Assembly (NCBI GenBank): GCA_019639115.1
Contig: JAHBSM010000003.1
Coordinates: forward strand, 186,001 to 250,000
Direction: 5' to 3'
Source of the DNA: Acidobacteriota bacterium
GTDB lineage: Bacteria; Acidobacteriota; Blastocatellia; Pyrinomonadales; Pyrinomonadaceae
Length of the DNA stretch: 64,000 nt
Shown here piece after piece: positions 55,074 through 64,000 of the stretch. The notes under the pieces are model-generated. The model did not search any database and was not told the origin of the DNA. It was given only the letters and a program-made list of their open reading frames with translations. The position numbers and the translations under genes were made by a program. Position 1 is the stretch's first letter. Each line of letters opens with the position of its first letter.

Positions 55074-55907
55074 ATGCAGTGGAACGAACTTTTCTATTCA
55101 GTTAACGGGCTGCGAAACGTGCTCGATATCGCGCTCGTCTTTGTAATAGTTTACGTCGTACTCAAACTGCTGCGTGGCACGCGCGCCGTGCCGACTGTCG
55201 TCGGTATGGTGCTGCTGGCCCTGCTCTATTGGCTTGCGGTCGCACAGGAGCTTGCGACGCTCGAATTCGTTCTGCGGTATGCGGTCGCTTTTCTCGGTAT
55301 CGCGGTCATTGTACTGTTCCAATCAGAGATACGACAGGCTCTCATATACTTCGCCAATAGGCTTCGTTTTCCCATACTAAAGAAACAGCGAGGCCAGTTC
55401 GGCGGCAGCGTTTACGACGAGATCGTGCTTGCCGTCACTACGCTCGCAAGCGAGAAAACGGGCGCACTCATCGTGATCGAACGCAACATAGGCCTGCGAA
55501 ACTTCATAGACGCAGGCGTTCAGCTCGATGCACGGATCAGCTACGACCTGCTGGTCACCCTCTTTGAACCTGCGACACCGCTTCACGACGGTGCGGTCGT
55601 CATACAAAATGAACGCATCGCCGCCGCGTCCGTGTTCCTGCCGCTGACCAAAAATCCTGAGATCTCACGCGAACTCGGCACGCGCCACCGGGCCGCGATC
55701 GGCATAACTGAGGGAACGGATGCCATCTCGATCGTCGTGTCTGAAGAGACGGGGCTGATCACATATGTCGAGGGCGGCACGGTTCACCGCAATCTTGACA
55801 CCACACAACTGAGAAAGCTCCTGTTGGACGCTCTCGAGATCCCGCTGATAGAGCCGCGCCGCGATGCCGCGTTCGCCGGCGAACCCGAACGTACCGAGAT
55901 ATCCTGA
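55074..55907 (+). CDS. cdaA: Diadenylate cyclase CdaA
   Basis: 277 residues. Three N-terminal membrane helices (about 15-80; RNVLDIALVFVIVYVVLKLL) are followed by the DAC domain with the active motifs LHDGAVVIQNERIAAASVFLPL (DGA, about residue 172) and TRHRAAIG (RHR). It makes c-di-AMP from two ATP. The YbbR-domain gene follows after 5 bases, as in Firmicutes cdaA-cdaR. glmM, the usual third gene, is not here. Confidence 0.96.
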   Translation: MQWNELFYSVNGLRNVLDIALVFVIVYVVLKLLRGTRAVPTVVGMVLLALLYWLAVAQELATLEFVLRYAVAFLGIAVIVLFQSEIRQALIYFANRLRFPILKKQRGQFGGSVYDEIVLAVTTLASEKTGALIVIERNIGLRNFIDAGVQLDARISYDLLVTLFEPATPLHDGAVVIQNERIAAASVFLPLTKNPEISRELGTRHRAAIGITEGTDAISIVVSEETGLITYVEGGTVHRNLDTTQLRKLLLDALEIPLIEPRRDAAFAGEPERTEIS

Positions 55908-55912
55908 CCATA

Positions 55913-56809
55913 ATGGGCCGAACCTTCTTCGTAAAGCAGATACTCAAAAAGGTCTTTCTCGAGGATTGGGCCTTGAAGCTGGTCGCTCTGGCGATCACGC
56001 TGGCCTTGTGGTTCGGTGTCACCGGTCTGAGCACGCCGACCACACGCCGCATATCGGTGCCCCTCAATCTGTCAATATCATCTAACGCCCAGATCACGGG
56101 CCCGATCCTGGCCGAGGTCGAGATAGAGATCAGCGGCGACAAACGCCGTATTGAGGATATCGATCGCAAACAGCTCACGGCCTCAGTGGACCTGACCGAG
56201 GTCAAGCCGGGCGAACAGGCCGTCACGCTTTCGCCGGACACGGTCTATGTGCCGCTGCCGCAAGGCGTCAAGCTCACGGCCGTCACGCCGAGCAGGATCG
56301 CGATCAATCTGGAATCGGTCGAGGAAAAGGAGCTGGATGTCCGAGCCGACATACATGGCCTGCCCGCCGCGGGTTATGAGATATACAGCGTGTCGGTGCT
56401 GCCGCCCAAGATACGTGTCCGAGGGCCCGCCAGCGTTATGCGGACGCTTGAGTTCATTCAGACGGCACGTATCGACGTGACCGGGAAAAAAGATGATCTC
56501 ACTGCCCGTCAGATCACCGTAACATCGAGCGACCCTAAGGCCGCTATCTTCGATACCGTCGTGGATGTCGTCGTGCGTATCGGTGAGAAACGAGTCGAAC
56601 GGAATATCTCGGCCCAGGTCGCTGGCTCACCCGGCCGGTCCATCGCCGTTACTCTATTCGGTCCGAGGTCCGAGCTTCAAAAGCTTCGAGTTGAGGACGT
56701 AAAGGCGGAACCCTTCCTCGGTGATTCCGGAGAGGAGTCCTACCGTGTGATCTTGCCTGCTGAATTGCTGCGCAGCACCGAGATACGAAGGGCACGCCCG
56801 CTACCTTGA
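55913..56809 (+). CDS. cdaR: YbbR-domain protein (CdaR-like regulator of CdaA)
   Basis: 298 residues. One N-terminal membrane helix (about 20-38; WALKLVALAITLALWFGVTGL) anchors repeats of the YbbR type outside the membrane (ISVPLNLSISSNAQITGPILAEVEIEISGD..., VDLTEVKPGEQAVTLSPDTVYVPLPQGVKLTAVTPSRIAINLE). CdaR modulates diadenylate cyclase activity in Firmicutes; that role here is inferred from position. The 3' end overlaps the convergent hydrolase gene by 9 bases. Confidence 0.9.
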   Translation: MGRTFFVKQILKKVFLEDWALKLVALAITLALWFGVTGLSTPTTRRISVPLNLSISSNAQITGPILAEVEIEISGDKRRIEDIDRKQLTASVDLTEVKPGEQAVTLSPDTVYVPLPQGVKLTAVTPSRIAINLESVEEKELDVRADIHGLPAAGYEIYSVSVLPPKIRVRGPASVMRTLEFIQTARIDVTGKKDDLTARQITVTSSDPKAAIFDTVVDVVVRIGEKRVERNISAQVAGSPGRSIAVTLFGPRSELQKLRVEDVKAEPFLGDSGEESYRVILPAELLRSTEIRRARPLP

Positions 56810-57484
56810 TATATCTAGAAATCGCCTTATCTCGCCTCGCATCTCCTCGGTGATCTCGTGTTTTGCCTTGAACTGCTTCGACACGTAATTCGGCAGCAGC
56901 GAACGCAGCTTGGCGTCAAAAGCCGCGAACTGGTCGTTCGTGTAGAACTCGTCGTCGTCACCGTATAGATAGATGGTCTGAGCCGCGAAAGGTTTATATA
57001 TCGGATTGGTATCGAGGTCTCCCGGTATTCCGCCGCAGACTCCCGCGATCCCGGCAAGACGGTCCGGATAGGTGAAAGCAAAGCGCAGATCGAGCGCACA
57101 TGCCTGAGAGAATCCGTACATGAACACGCGGCCGGCGTCGGCAAGCCCTTCCCTGACGAGCCGATCGATCACTTCGTTCACAAAGTCATGATGCAGCCTT
57201 ATGTGCGGCTCAGGCCGACGCTCAGACAGCCAGCCGTAGCCGATCGCATAGCCGCCGTCCTTGGTCGGACGATAATGCGGGTGCGGTGCCTCGATAGCCG
57301 CGATCACGTACTGGCCGCCGGTGACCAGTTTGGCCTCGCGCATCATATATCGCTTGTGCGCACCGTAACCGTGCACCGCGATCAGTAGCGGCGCAGGCTT
57401 GGCCAGGCCGTCGGGCACATATACGTCGTAGTAGAGCTCGATCTCTGCCTTTACAGTCAGGTCGGTCCGTGTATTTTCGGTCAT
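56801..57484 (-). CDS. Alpha/beta-hydrolase (phospholipase/carboxylesterase or PHB-depolymerase-like)
   Basis: 227 residues from MTENTRTDLTVKAEIELYYDV; the long open frame upstream belongs to the divergent ligase gene. AVHGYGAHKRYM (oxyanion region), YGFSQAC (G-x-S-x-A/G nucleophile elbow), a later Asp (YLYGDDDEFY) and a C-terminal His (KAKHEITEEM) suggest a serine hydrolase triad. No signal peptide. Substrate unknown. Confidence 0.87.
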   Translation of the reverse strand: MTENTRTDLTVKAEIELYYDVYVPDGLAKPAPLLIAVHGYGAHKRYMMREAKLVTGGQYVIAAIEAPHPHYRPTKDGGYAIGYGWLSERRPEPHIRLHHDFVNEVIDRLVREGLADAGRVFMYGFSQACALDLRFAFTYPDRLAGIAGVCGGIPGDLDTNPIYKPFAAQTIYLYGDDDEFYTNDQFAAFDAKLRSLLPNYVSKQFKAKHEITEEMRGEIRRFLDISR

Positions 57485-57533
57485 CTTCTCAAGCCACGAT
57501 AATGTGGCGGTTACTGATACAATAGTCGCATTT

Positions 57534-59072
57534 ATGGCCCGATTTTTCGAACGCCTTGACGAGCTGGCAGGCATCGATACAAACGGAGCGGCACGACTAC
57601 TGGACCGTATCTCGTTCGTGTTCCTGGTCGTGATGGTCGCCGCGGCGCCGCATTCGATCGCCGCGACGCAGATCGCTATGGGTATCTCGATGGCCGCCCT
57701 CCTTGGCCGTCTCATCGCTGGCCCGCGGCCGTCATTGAAACTAGGCTTGATCGACTTTGGGATCGCCGCCTTCATTGTCTGGTCCGTGATCAGTTCGCTT
57801 GCCTCATACGAGCCGCTCGTGTCGCTCGACAAGCTCCGCAACGTCGCGTTGTTCCTGATCTATTATCTCGTCCGCTGGAATGTCCGGTCGCGTCAGGCGG
57901 GCATTGTGCTGGCTTTGACACTGGTTTTCTCCTCGATGGTCAACGTCGTCTGGACACCGGTCGAACGGCTGATCGGCCGCGGCGTCGAGATACACGGGCT
58001 CGACCCTAACGGCCCGCTTGCACGAGCTTTGCTTTGGGAAGGTGACACTCTGCTGTCGGCTAACGGCCGCAGGATCGCTTCGCCGGACGATCTGGTCGCC
58101 GCTCTCGACGGCAGCGAAAAGGTGTCGGTCGCGTTCTACAGGCCGGATTTTGAGTTCGCTGTCGATGTCCGCTCCGCCGATCTGCTTGCCGGCGATGATG
58201 CAATGTCGCGGCTTGGGATCGCCCGTTGGGAGCGAAGCCACAATTGGCGTTCGCGAGGCTTCTTTCGTCATTACGTGACCTATGCCGAAGTGCTTCAGCT
58301 TATTGCTTCGCTCGTGCTCGGGCTCACGGTCGCAGGCATCACGCGTCGCGGCAGCGGCGCCGACGGATCTCGGTTTTTGCGCGCCGCGACCTCGACACCA
58401 GTGATGATCGCGTGCCTCGCAGGTGTGTGTCTGAGCCTGTTGCTTACCGTGACCCGAGCGCCGCAATTAGGATTCATGGTGTCCGGAGCCTTGATCGTGC
58501 TGCTTGCATCGAGCCGCAAATTCGCGCTTGCCGCCATTATCATCGCGGTGCCGCTCATTTTCGGGGCTCTTCTGTTCCTGCAGCAGTCGCGCCAGGTAGG
58601 CTTCCTCGACGCTCAGGACGATTCGACCCGTTATCGAATGACGATGTGGCGCGACGGTATGCGGTTGTGGACCGCAAGCCCGCGTAATTTCATCTTTGGC
58701 GTCGGCATGGACTCGGTCAAGGAACGCTGGCGCGAGTGGAACATGTACGATGGCGGACGTATGGCGGTGCTCCACTTTCACTCAACGCCGATCCAGCTCC
58801 TGGTCGAACGCGGGCTGCCCGGACTCCTTACCTGGCTCGCGGTGCTAGTCGGCTGGTTCGCGGCACTCGTCGCGGGCGTCCGTCGGCTGGGTTCGGGCGG
58901 ACGAACGTCCTTTGGGATCGTACTCGGAGGGCTTGGCGGGCTTGCAGGCTTCGTGGTGAGCGGCCTTGTTCACTGGAATCTCGGCGACGCCGTGGCCTCG
59001 ATGAATCTGTTCCTGGTGGTAGGCATCGCGATAGGCATAGTCCGTGCGGATGGGCCTGTCACACAGATTTAA
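57534..59072 (+). CDS. O-antigen-ligase-like membrane protein with a PDZ-like insert
   Basis: 512 residues from the ATG at 57534 (a GTG at 57504 would add ten). About ten membrane helices. The C-terminal part has the Wzy_C/WaaL-type periplasmic loop (DSTRYRMTMWRDGMRLW, HFHSTPIQLLVERGLPGLLTWL) with a histidine and arginines expected for glycan ligase/polymerase. Residues 150-212 (GVEIHGLDPNGPLARALLWE, GDTLLSANGRRI, then SPDDLVAALDG) read as a PDZ-like domain inserted between TM segments, which I have not seen described in this family. Glycan substrate unknown. Divergent from the hydrolase gene, 49 bases apart. Confidence 0.85.
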   Translation: MARFFERLDELAGIDTNGAARLLDRISFVFLVVMVAAAPHSIAATQIAMGISMAALLGRLIAGPRPSLKLGLIDFGIAAFIVWSVISSLASYEPLVSLDKLRNVALFLIYYLVRWNVRSRQAGIVLALTLVFSSMVNVVWTPVERLIGRGVEIHGLDPNGPLARALLWEGDTLLSANGRRIASPDDLVAALDGSEKVSVAFYRPDFEFAVDVRSADLLAGDDAMSRLGIARWERSHNWRSRGFFRHYVTYAEVLQLIASLVLGLTVAGITRRGSGADGSRFLRAATSTPVMIACLAGVCLSLLLTVTRAPQLGFMVSGALIVLLASSRKFALAAIIIAVPLIFGALLFLQQSRQVGFLDAQDDSTRYRMTMWRDGMRLWTASPRNFIFGVGMDSVKERWREWNMYDGGRMAVLHFHSTPIQLLVERGLPGLLTWLAVLVGWFAALVAGVRRLGSGGRTSFGIVLGGLGGLAGFVVSGLVHWNLGDAVASMNLFLVVGIAIGIVRADGPVTQI

Positions 59073-59138
59073 CATGACCGGCCATGCGATTCTCAGAACT
59101 TTAGCCCGAGCGAGTCGTAAGTATTACACACCCCGTCG

Positions 59139-61574
59139 ATGAATATTATGAACAACAAAATACTCCGATATTCGCTTACTTTCACCGTGTTTGTTTCGCT
59201 CGTTGCCGGTATCGCTCCGGTCGTCGGTGTCGCCCAGACGGCCCCTGCCCGGGCAACTTCCGACGCATACGCCAAAGCGCTCGAAGCCATCGAGGCTAAG
59301 GCCGATGCACGTCGCAAAGAACTGGGCATCCCCGGCATGGCCCTCGTGATAGTCAAGGACGATCAAGTGATCTATGCCAAGGGCCTCGGGCTCAAGAACG
59401 TCGAAAAGCAGGAAGCGGTCACGCCCGATACACAGTTCGCGATTGCGTCCGCGACCAAGGCATTCACTGCTCTGTCGGTACTTATGGCTCAGGACGACGG
59501 CAAACTCTCGCTCGACGACTCTCCAAAGAAGTATCTACCGTACTTCAAAATGTACGATCCGGATACGGATCGCCAGATCACGCTTCGCGATCTGCTCAGT
59601 CACTCTTCGGGCCTGAACCGCACAGATCTGGCCATGATCACCGGCCGGCTAAACCGCGACGAGCTGATCGAGGTCTCCGCCCGTGCCAAACCGACCGCGA
59701 AGCTGCGTGAGAAGTTCCAGTACCAGAACATCATGTTCGTCGCCGCCGGCGAAGCCGTCGCCAAAGCCAACCGGACCACATGGGAAAAATTCGTCCCCGA
59801 GCGCATCTTCAAACCGCTCGGTATGACCAATAGCTCGATGTCCATGGCACAGATGTCACGCTCGCGCGACCATTCGCTCGGGTACGATTACAATTTCGAC
59901 ACCAAGGAGACTCTGCTTCGCCCATATCGCGAGATCACTGCTTCGGCCCCAGCAGGGTCGATCACCTCGAGTGCTAACGATATGGCAAAATGGCTCCGAT
60001 TCGTTCTTAATGGCGGAACGGTCGGCGGAAAACGGCTGGTGTCGGAAAAGGGTTTCGAAGAGTGGCTCAAGCCTCAAATGAAGATCACGCCAAATGGCGT
60101 GGTCTCCTACGGGCTGGGCTGGTTCATTGAGAAATGGAACGGGCTCAAGGTAGTGCACCACGGCGGGAATATCGACGGATTTAATTCGCTCGTCGCCATG
60201 ATACCCGAGAAAAAGCTTGGCTTCGTCATGCTCACCAACGTTTCAGGATCGCCGTTGGGCAATGAACTAATGCCGCTTGTATGGTCGAATCTGATCCCAG
60301 AAGCGGTGCCGCCGCCTCCGCCGCCTGTCGCCCGTAATGCTGACGTTGCTCCTGAAAAAGAAGCGGGCAAGTACAAATTTGCCGAAGCAGGCATCGATGT
60401 TGATATCACATTTGCCGACGGCAAGCTTACGATGAATGTTCCCGGGCAGCCGGCCTATCCGCTTGAGAAGATAAGCGGCCGAAAATATAAACTGACCGGC
60501 GCTCCCGAAGGATTCTTTGTAACGTTTCGCGGCGACGAGCTTTATCTCGAACAGCCACAGGGCAACTTCACGCTAAAACGGGCCGGGACTCCGTCGCCTG
60601 CGAGCAGTGCGGTCGTAGCCGCTAACCTGGTCGGCAAGTACACTGCCGCGGGAGCTCCAGTCGAACTCGAGATCAAAGCCGACGATAAGGGTCTCGTCAC
60701 TCTCAATCTGCCCGGCCAGCAGCCTTACGCGCTCACCCCAAAAGGGCCTGACACTTTTTCACTCAAGCCGTTGCCGGACAGCTACTCGCTCAGAGCCAAA
60801 TATGCGAGCGACGGCAAAGCGGCGAGTGTCGTTATTACGCAGCCCGAAGGCGACTTCGAATTCAAGCGCTCGGGTGAGGCGTCAGAGGCTCCTTCGATAT
60901 CGGTCGAGGAACTGCACAAAAAAGTCATCGAGGCCGCCGGCGGCGAGGCGGCATTGCGCGCGATCACGTCACGCGTCACCGAGGCAGATGTTGATTTTGA
61001 GAGTCAGGGAGTGACGGCCTCGGCCACCTCGTGGCTAAAGGCTCCGGCCCGGAACGCGACCGAGGTTCGCTTTACGGCGCTCGGCAAAGTGATCGCGACC
61101 GGCTGGGAATTCTTTGACGGCACCAGAGGCGAACAGGCATATTCGTTCGCGCCTGTCGAGCGGCTCGCGGGCAAGAATCTCGAAGATAAACGTCTGGAAG
61201 CTGACCTCTACTCCATACTTGACTGGACGACGCCGTTCCGTCGGGTCGCTGTCACGGGCACAGCCAAGGTCGGCGGCGAGGACGCTTTCGTCGTAAGCTT
61301 CGAAAGCGAAAAGGGCACTCCCTTCAAAGAGTATTACTCGACGACCACCTTCCTGCTGCTCAAACGCGAGGGCGTCAACGTGTCTTCGACGAGCTCGCAG
61401 CAGGTGCCTTACACCACTCTGTACAGCGACTATCGCCGGGTCGATGGCGTAATGCTGCCGTTCAGGTCAGTCAACTCAAGCATCACAATGGGCGATGTCG
61501 TGACCGTGCTCAGGTCGGTAAAACACAATACCCCGGTGGATGACGCGATCTTTGCACCGCGCAAAGTTAACTGA
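59139..61574 (+). CDS. Multidomain secreted serine hydrolase (beta-lactamase/PBP4* fold)
   Basis: 811 residues with a signal peptide (about 1-32). Residues 40-400 are a class-C-beta-lactamase-like domain: SATK (S-x-x-K nucleophile), YQN (Y-x-N) and HHGG (H-x-G). A proline-rich linker (PPPPPPP) leads to two tandem DUF3471-like lipocalin repeats (GKYKFAEAGIDVDITFADGKLTM, GKYTAAGAPVELEIKADDKG). The C-terminal 210 residues (HKKVIEAAGGEAALRAI...SVNSSITMGDVVTVLRSVKHN) resemble the lipoprotein-carrier-like beta-sheet domain found in many Acidobacteriota proteins. Probably a peptidase or esterase outside the cytoplasm; substrate unknown. Confidence 0.87.
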   Translation: MNIMNNKILRYSLTFTVFVSLVAGIAPVVGVAQTAPARATSDAYAKALEAIEAKADARRKELGIPGMALVIVKDDQVIYAKGLGLKNVEKQEAVTPDTQFAIASATKAFTALSVLMAQDDGKLSLDDSPKKYLPYFKMYDPDTDRQITLRDLLSHSSGLNRTDLAMITGRLNRDELIEVSARAKPTAKLREKFQYQNIMFVAAGEAVAKANRTTWEKFVPERIFKPLGMTNSSMSMAQMSRSRDHSLGYDYNFDTKETLLRPYREITASAPAGSITSSANDMAKWLRFVLNGGTVGGKRLVSEKGFEEWLKPQMKITPNGVVSYGLGWFIEKWNGLKVVHHGGNIDGFNSLVAMIPEKKLGFVMLTNVSGSPLGNELMPLVWSNLIPEAVPPPPPPVARNADVAPEKEAGKYKFAEAGIDVDITFADGKLTMNVPGQPAYPLEKISGRKYKLTGAPEGFFVTFRGDELYLEQPQGNFTLKRAGTPSPASSAVVAANLVGKYTAAGAPVELEIKADDKGLVTLNLPGQQPYALTPKGPDTFSLKPLPDSYSLRAKYASDGKAASVVITQPEGDFEFKRSGEASEAPSISVEELHKKVIEAAGGEAALRAITSRVTEADVDFESQGVTASATSWLKAPARNATEVRFTALGKVIATGWEFFDGTRGEQAYSFAPVERLAGKNLEDKRLEADLYSILDWTTPFRRVAVTGTAKVGGEDAFVVSFESEKGTPFKEYYSTTTFLLLKREGVNVSSTSSQQVPYTTLYSDYRRVDGVMLPFRSVNSSITMGDVVTVLRSVKHNTPVDDAIFAPRKVN

Positions 61575-61612
61575 ACCGGCTGCGGCTTTCGCACGCTTTG
61601 CTGACGGAAAAG

Positions 61613-61652
61613 AAAAAGGCTCGGGCCGGTCATATTCGGCTCGAGCCTTTTT
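61613..61652 (+). terminator. Intrinsic terminator after the serine hydrolase gene
   Basis: AAAAAGGCTCG and CGAGCCTTTTT flank an 18-base loop region with further pairing (GGCCG..CGGC). A-run and T-run make it potentially bidirectional. Confidence 0.9.
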
Positions 61653-61764
61653 GTGTATCCGAGGACGCGACCGCCGAGCCGTACGGCGCAAACTAGCCTA
61701 CTGCGGACGAAACTTCTATACTTGTTATTTACGCAATTTCACTAAACTTTCGAGGAAAATTATC

Positions 61765-63174
61765 GTGGCAGAACAATTTGACGTAACTATCATCGGTGCC
61801 GGCCCGGGCGGCTATGTGGCGGCGGTTCGCGGAGCACAGCTCGGGCTAAAAGTAGCGATCATCGAAAAAGAAAAGGACGCCAAGCTCGGCGGCACCTGCG
61901 GCCTGCGCGGCTGCATCCCGACCAAAGCTTTGCTCAACGCCGCGCATTTGTATCAGAAAGCGGGCGAATTCGAAAAATACGGCTTGAAAGTTTCGGGTCT
62001 CGATTACGATTGGGCCGGCATTCAGAATTACAAATCGGGCATTGTCGATAAGAACGCCGCCGGCGTGACCTATCTGATGAAAAAGAACAAGGTCACGGTC
62101 TTCAATGGCCACGGCAAGATCGCCGGAAAAGGCAAGGTCGAGGTCGCCCTCGCCGACGGCAAAAAAGAGACGATCGACACCAAGAACATCATCATCGCGA
62201 CCGGATCGGTAGTCAGGCCGATCCCCGGTTTTGAAGTTGACGGCAAACAGGTCGTTAACTCCGATCAAATTCTGGAACTCGACCGCGTGCCGAAATCGAT
62301 GATCGTGATGGGCTCAGGAGCGGTCGGCGTCGAATTCGCAAGCGTTTATCATCGCTTCGGCTGCGAAACGACAGTTGTGGAGCTGATGGATCGGATCGTG
62401 CCTATCGAGGACGCGGACGTTTCAAAAGAACTCGCTCGTGCATTCAAGAAACAAGGCATTAAATGCGAGACCGGCATCAAGCTCGACAAACTTACGAAAG
62501 ACAAAAAGGGCGTAAAGGTATCCGGCAAGAACGCAAAAGGCGAGGATGTCACCTTTGAGGCAGAGATGCTGCTTGTCGCCGTCGGCCGTATGCCGTATCT
62601 CGATGGCCTCGGTCTCGATAAGACAAAAGTCGTCATAAATCCTCGCGGGACCGTAAAGGTCAATGAATTTTGCGAGACTGACGAGCCGGGAGTTTACGCC
62701 ATCGGCGATGTAATCGATACAGCTTGGCTCGCTCACCTCGCGTCAAAAGAAGGCATCCTCGTCGTCGAAAAGATCGCGGGTAAAAAGGTCGAACCGATCA
62801 AACAGAACCTCGTCCCGAACTGCACTTACTGCGACCCCGAGGTCGCGAGTGTCGGCCTGACCGAGGCGAAAGCGATCGAAGCAGGTTACGACGTCAAGGT
62901 TGGTAAATTCCCGTTCTCAGCCTCGGGCAAAGCAAGAATCCTCGGCGAGACCGACGGTTTCGTCAAGATCGTCGCCGAAAAGAAATACGACGAGGTCCTC
63001 GGTGTTCACATCATCGGCCCGCACGCCACCGAGCTGCTCGCCGAGGCCTGCGTGGCCATGGCGCTCGAGACCACCGCAGACGAACTCGGCCGCGTCATCC
63101 ACGCCCACCCGACCGTTTCCGAATCCGTAATGGAAGCCGCCGAAGGCGTGCATGACCTCACGATCCACATGTAG
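61765..63174 (+). CDS. lpdA: Dihydrolipoyl dehydrogenase
   Basis: 469 residues, GTG start set by GAGGAAAA upstream; the open frame continues back into the hydrolase 3' region and is rejected. FAD motif TIIGAGPGGYVAAVRGAQLG, redox disulfide GGTCGLRGCIPTKALL (C-x4-C), NAD motif VMGSGAVGVEFAS, AIGDVID, and the C-terminal HAHPTVSE acid-base pair are present. It reoxidises lipoamide of 2-oxoacid dehydrogenases or the glycine cleavage system. The residues between the cysteines (GLRG rather than LNVG) differ from the common form. E1/E2 genes are not in the window. Confidence 0.95.
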   Translation: MAEQFDVTIIGAGPGGYVAAVRGAQLGLKVAIIEKEKDAKLGGTCGLRGCIPTKALLNAAHLYQKAGEFEKYGLKVSGLDYDWAGIQNYKSGIVDKNAAGVTYLMKKNKVTVFNGHGKIAGKGKVEVALADGKKETIDTKNIIIATGSVVRPIPGFEVDGKQVVNSDQILELDRVPKSMIVMGSGAVGVEFASVYHRFGCETTVVELMDRIVPIEDADVSKELARAFKKQGIKCETGIKLDKLTKDKKGVKVSGKNAKGEDVTFEAEMLLVAVGRMPYLDGLGLDKTKVVINPRGTVKVNEFCETDEPGVYAIGDVIDTAWLAHLASKEGILVVEKIAGKKVEPIKQNLVPNCTYCDPEVASVGLTEAKAIEAGYDVKVGKFPFSASGKARILGETDGFVKIVAEKKYDEVLGVHIIGPHATELLAEACVAMALETTADELGRVIHAHPTVSESVMEAAEGVHDLTIHM

Positions 63175-63197
63175 GCCTATCGGTCATCGGCCGTTGC

Positions 63198-63227
63198 AAC
63201 GCCGTCGGTGAAAGCCGGCGGCGTTTT
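63198..63227 (+). terminator. Intrinsic terminator of lpdA
   Basis: Stem ACGCCG.CGG / CCG.CGGCGT with a 6-base loop followed by TTTT, between the convergent ends of lpdA and the VWA gene. Confidence 0.8.
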
Positions 63228-64000
63228 AGCTTGTAAGCCGGCGATAGATGTTCGGAATGCGTTCGGGCAGCGACAGCACATCGTCGATGATCGTGTAGCC
63301 GACATCGCCGTACAGGTCCTTTAGCTCGGCTTCGCTCTCGCGGTCGATCGTGATACAGAACGGCGTTATGCCCTTTATCTTCGATTCGATCAGAGCTTCG
63401 CGAACGTCCTCGCGAGCATATCGCGCGTCGCCGTAGTCATGATCGTACGGCCGGCCGTCGGTCAGTATTATCAACAGTTTCGTACGATTCTCGAGCCTAG
63501 CCAGCTTGTGCGTGGCATGCCGGATAGCGGCTCCGAGCCGCGTGTTATTTTGGAATGTGATCCCGCCGATCCGGCGTTCGACGGTGTCATCGTATCTCTC
63601 GGCAAAATCCTTTACCACATAGAACTTTACGTTCCTGCGGCCTTCGCTTGTAAAGCCGTTTATAGAGTAAACGTCGCCGACGGCCTCGAGCGCTTCGCTC
63701 ATCAGCACGAGTCCTTCCTTTTCGATCTCGATGATGCGCCGGCCGGGATGCGTGTATGGCTGCAGCGGGTTTCGTGTGATCGTTCTGGCGGTCGATGACG
63801 ATTGGTCGAGCAGCAGCGAGACAGCCACGTCCCGCTGCTTTCTCAGCCGTTTCGTATAGATATTCTCCGATTGGCGTCCGTCGGCACGGCGATCGATCAC
63901 CAGATCCACGAGTGCATTCAGGTCGTAGTCTTCGCCGTCTATTTCGCGATTGACCCGCACCAGATTCTCGGGCTTCATCATCTGGAACTGATGACGGATC
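63226..64000 (-). CDS. NorD/CoxE-like VWA-domain protein, 5' end beyond the right edge
   Basis: Open to the right edge (258 codons seen), so the N-terminus is missing; the internal MMKPENL methionines are not the start. The MIDAS pattern is clear: [10 protein letters not shown] (D-x-S-x-S), [12 protein letters not shown] (MIDAS Thr region) and [15 protein letters not shown] (final Asp). The preamble [21 protein letters not shown] is typical of NorD-type nitric-oxide-reductase activation proteins, which act with a MoxR-type AAA+ ATPase to mature metalloenzymes. The ATPase would be expected just outside the window. Nothing here ties it to a specific reductase. Confidence 0.88.
   Translation of the reverse strand, partial: IRHQFQMMKPENLVRVNREIDGEDYDLNALVDLVIDRRADGRQSENIYTKRLRKQRDVAVSLLLDQSSSTARTITRNPLQPYTHPGRRIIEIEKEGLVLMSEALEAVGDVYSINGFTSEGRRNVKFYVVKDFAERYDDTVERRIGGITFQNNTRLGAAIRHATHKLARLENRTKLLIILTDGRPYDHDYGDARYAREDVREALIESKIKGITPFCITIDRESEAELKDLYGDVGYTIIDDVLSLPERIPNIYRRLTS

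Overview
The window reads as a single GC-rich (roughly 55-60 % by eye) chromosomal segment from a Gram-negative heterotroph. I infer a member of the Acidobacteriota, probably a Blastocatellia-like lineage. The main clue is a TonB-dependent receptor of about 1200 residues with an N-terminal carboxypeptidase-regulatory-like domain, together with a large polysaccharide-degrading repertoire, a bactofilin, and c-di-AMP and lipoprotein genes. No rRNA, tRNA, CRISPR array, transposase or prophage is visible. No stretch over 300 bases lacks a gene.

Layout. 1-12156: a minus-strand pectin utilisation locus. A TonB receptor is followed by a pectin methylesterase/pectate lyase fusion, GH28, rhamnogalacturonan acetylesterase, GH105 fusion, cupin, FCD-GntR regulator and GH43 (cut by the left edge). 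The genes mostly overlap by a few bases. A TTGGT-N3-ACCAA palindrome fills the spacer of a strong sigma70-type promoter before the receptor, and a degraded copy lies at the start of the regulator gene, so the locus carries its own repressor circuit. 12333-14983: a saccharopine-dehydrogenase-like gene that overlaps a low-GC two-gene cassette (DUF5131 three-Cys protein plus TcmP), the clearest accessory insert. 15025-32474: mostly housekeeping genes (aat, MATE, mnmA, folate ligase, mscL, bactofilin, ttcA, MBL hydrolase, SDR, HExxH membrane protein, GNAT, pdxH, ftsH, tilS, thioesterase, argH/argG), followed by small unknown genes including a solo DUF4157 protein.

32487-43591: a long minus-strand run clpS - ileS - lspA - lgt - RluD-type gene - GH20 - GH92. 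ileS is preceded by a structured leader with a 12-codon ORF and an intrinsic terminator that abuts the ileS start codon. Two genes in this run (GH92 and the RluD-type gene) carry in-frame palindromic insertions. 43664-50475: a GH18/deacetylase/GT2 three-domain exopolysaccharide protein, divergent from a TPR-sigma54 activator. 50490-64000: a secreted cystatin-like protein, cysteine desulfurase, FHA-GAF-adenylate cyclase, mreB, the c-di-AMP pair cdaA-cdaR, a hydrolase, an O-antigen-ligase-like protein with a PDZ-like insert, a multidomain serine hydrolase, lpdA, and the C-terminal part of a NorD-like VWA protein cut by the right edge.

Recurring themes are tRNA modification (mnmA, ttcA, tilS, and the cysteine desulfurase that could feed thiolation), the N-degron pathway (aat and clpS), envelope biogenesis (lgt, lspA, mreB, cdaA, ligase) and glycan degradation. 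Product names rest on motif recognition from the translated sequence; no database search was run.
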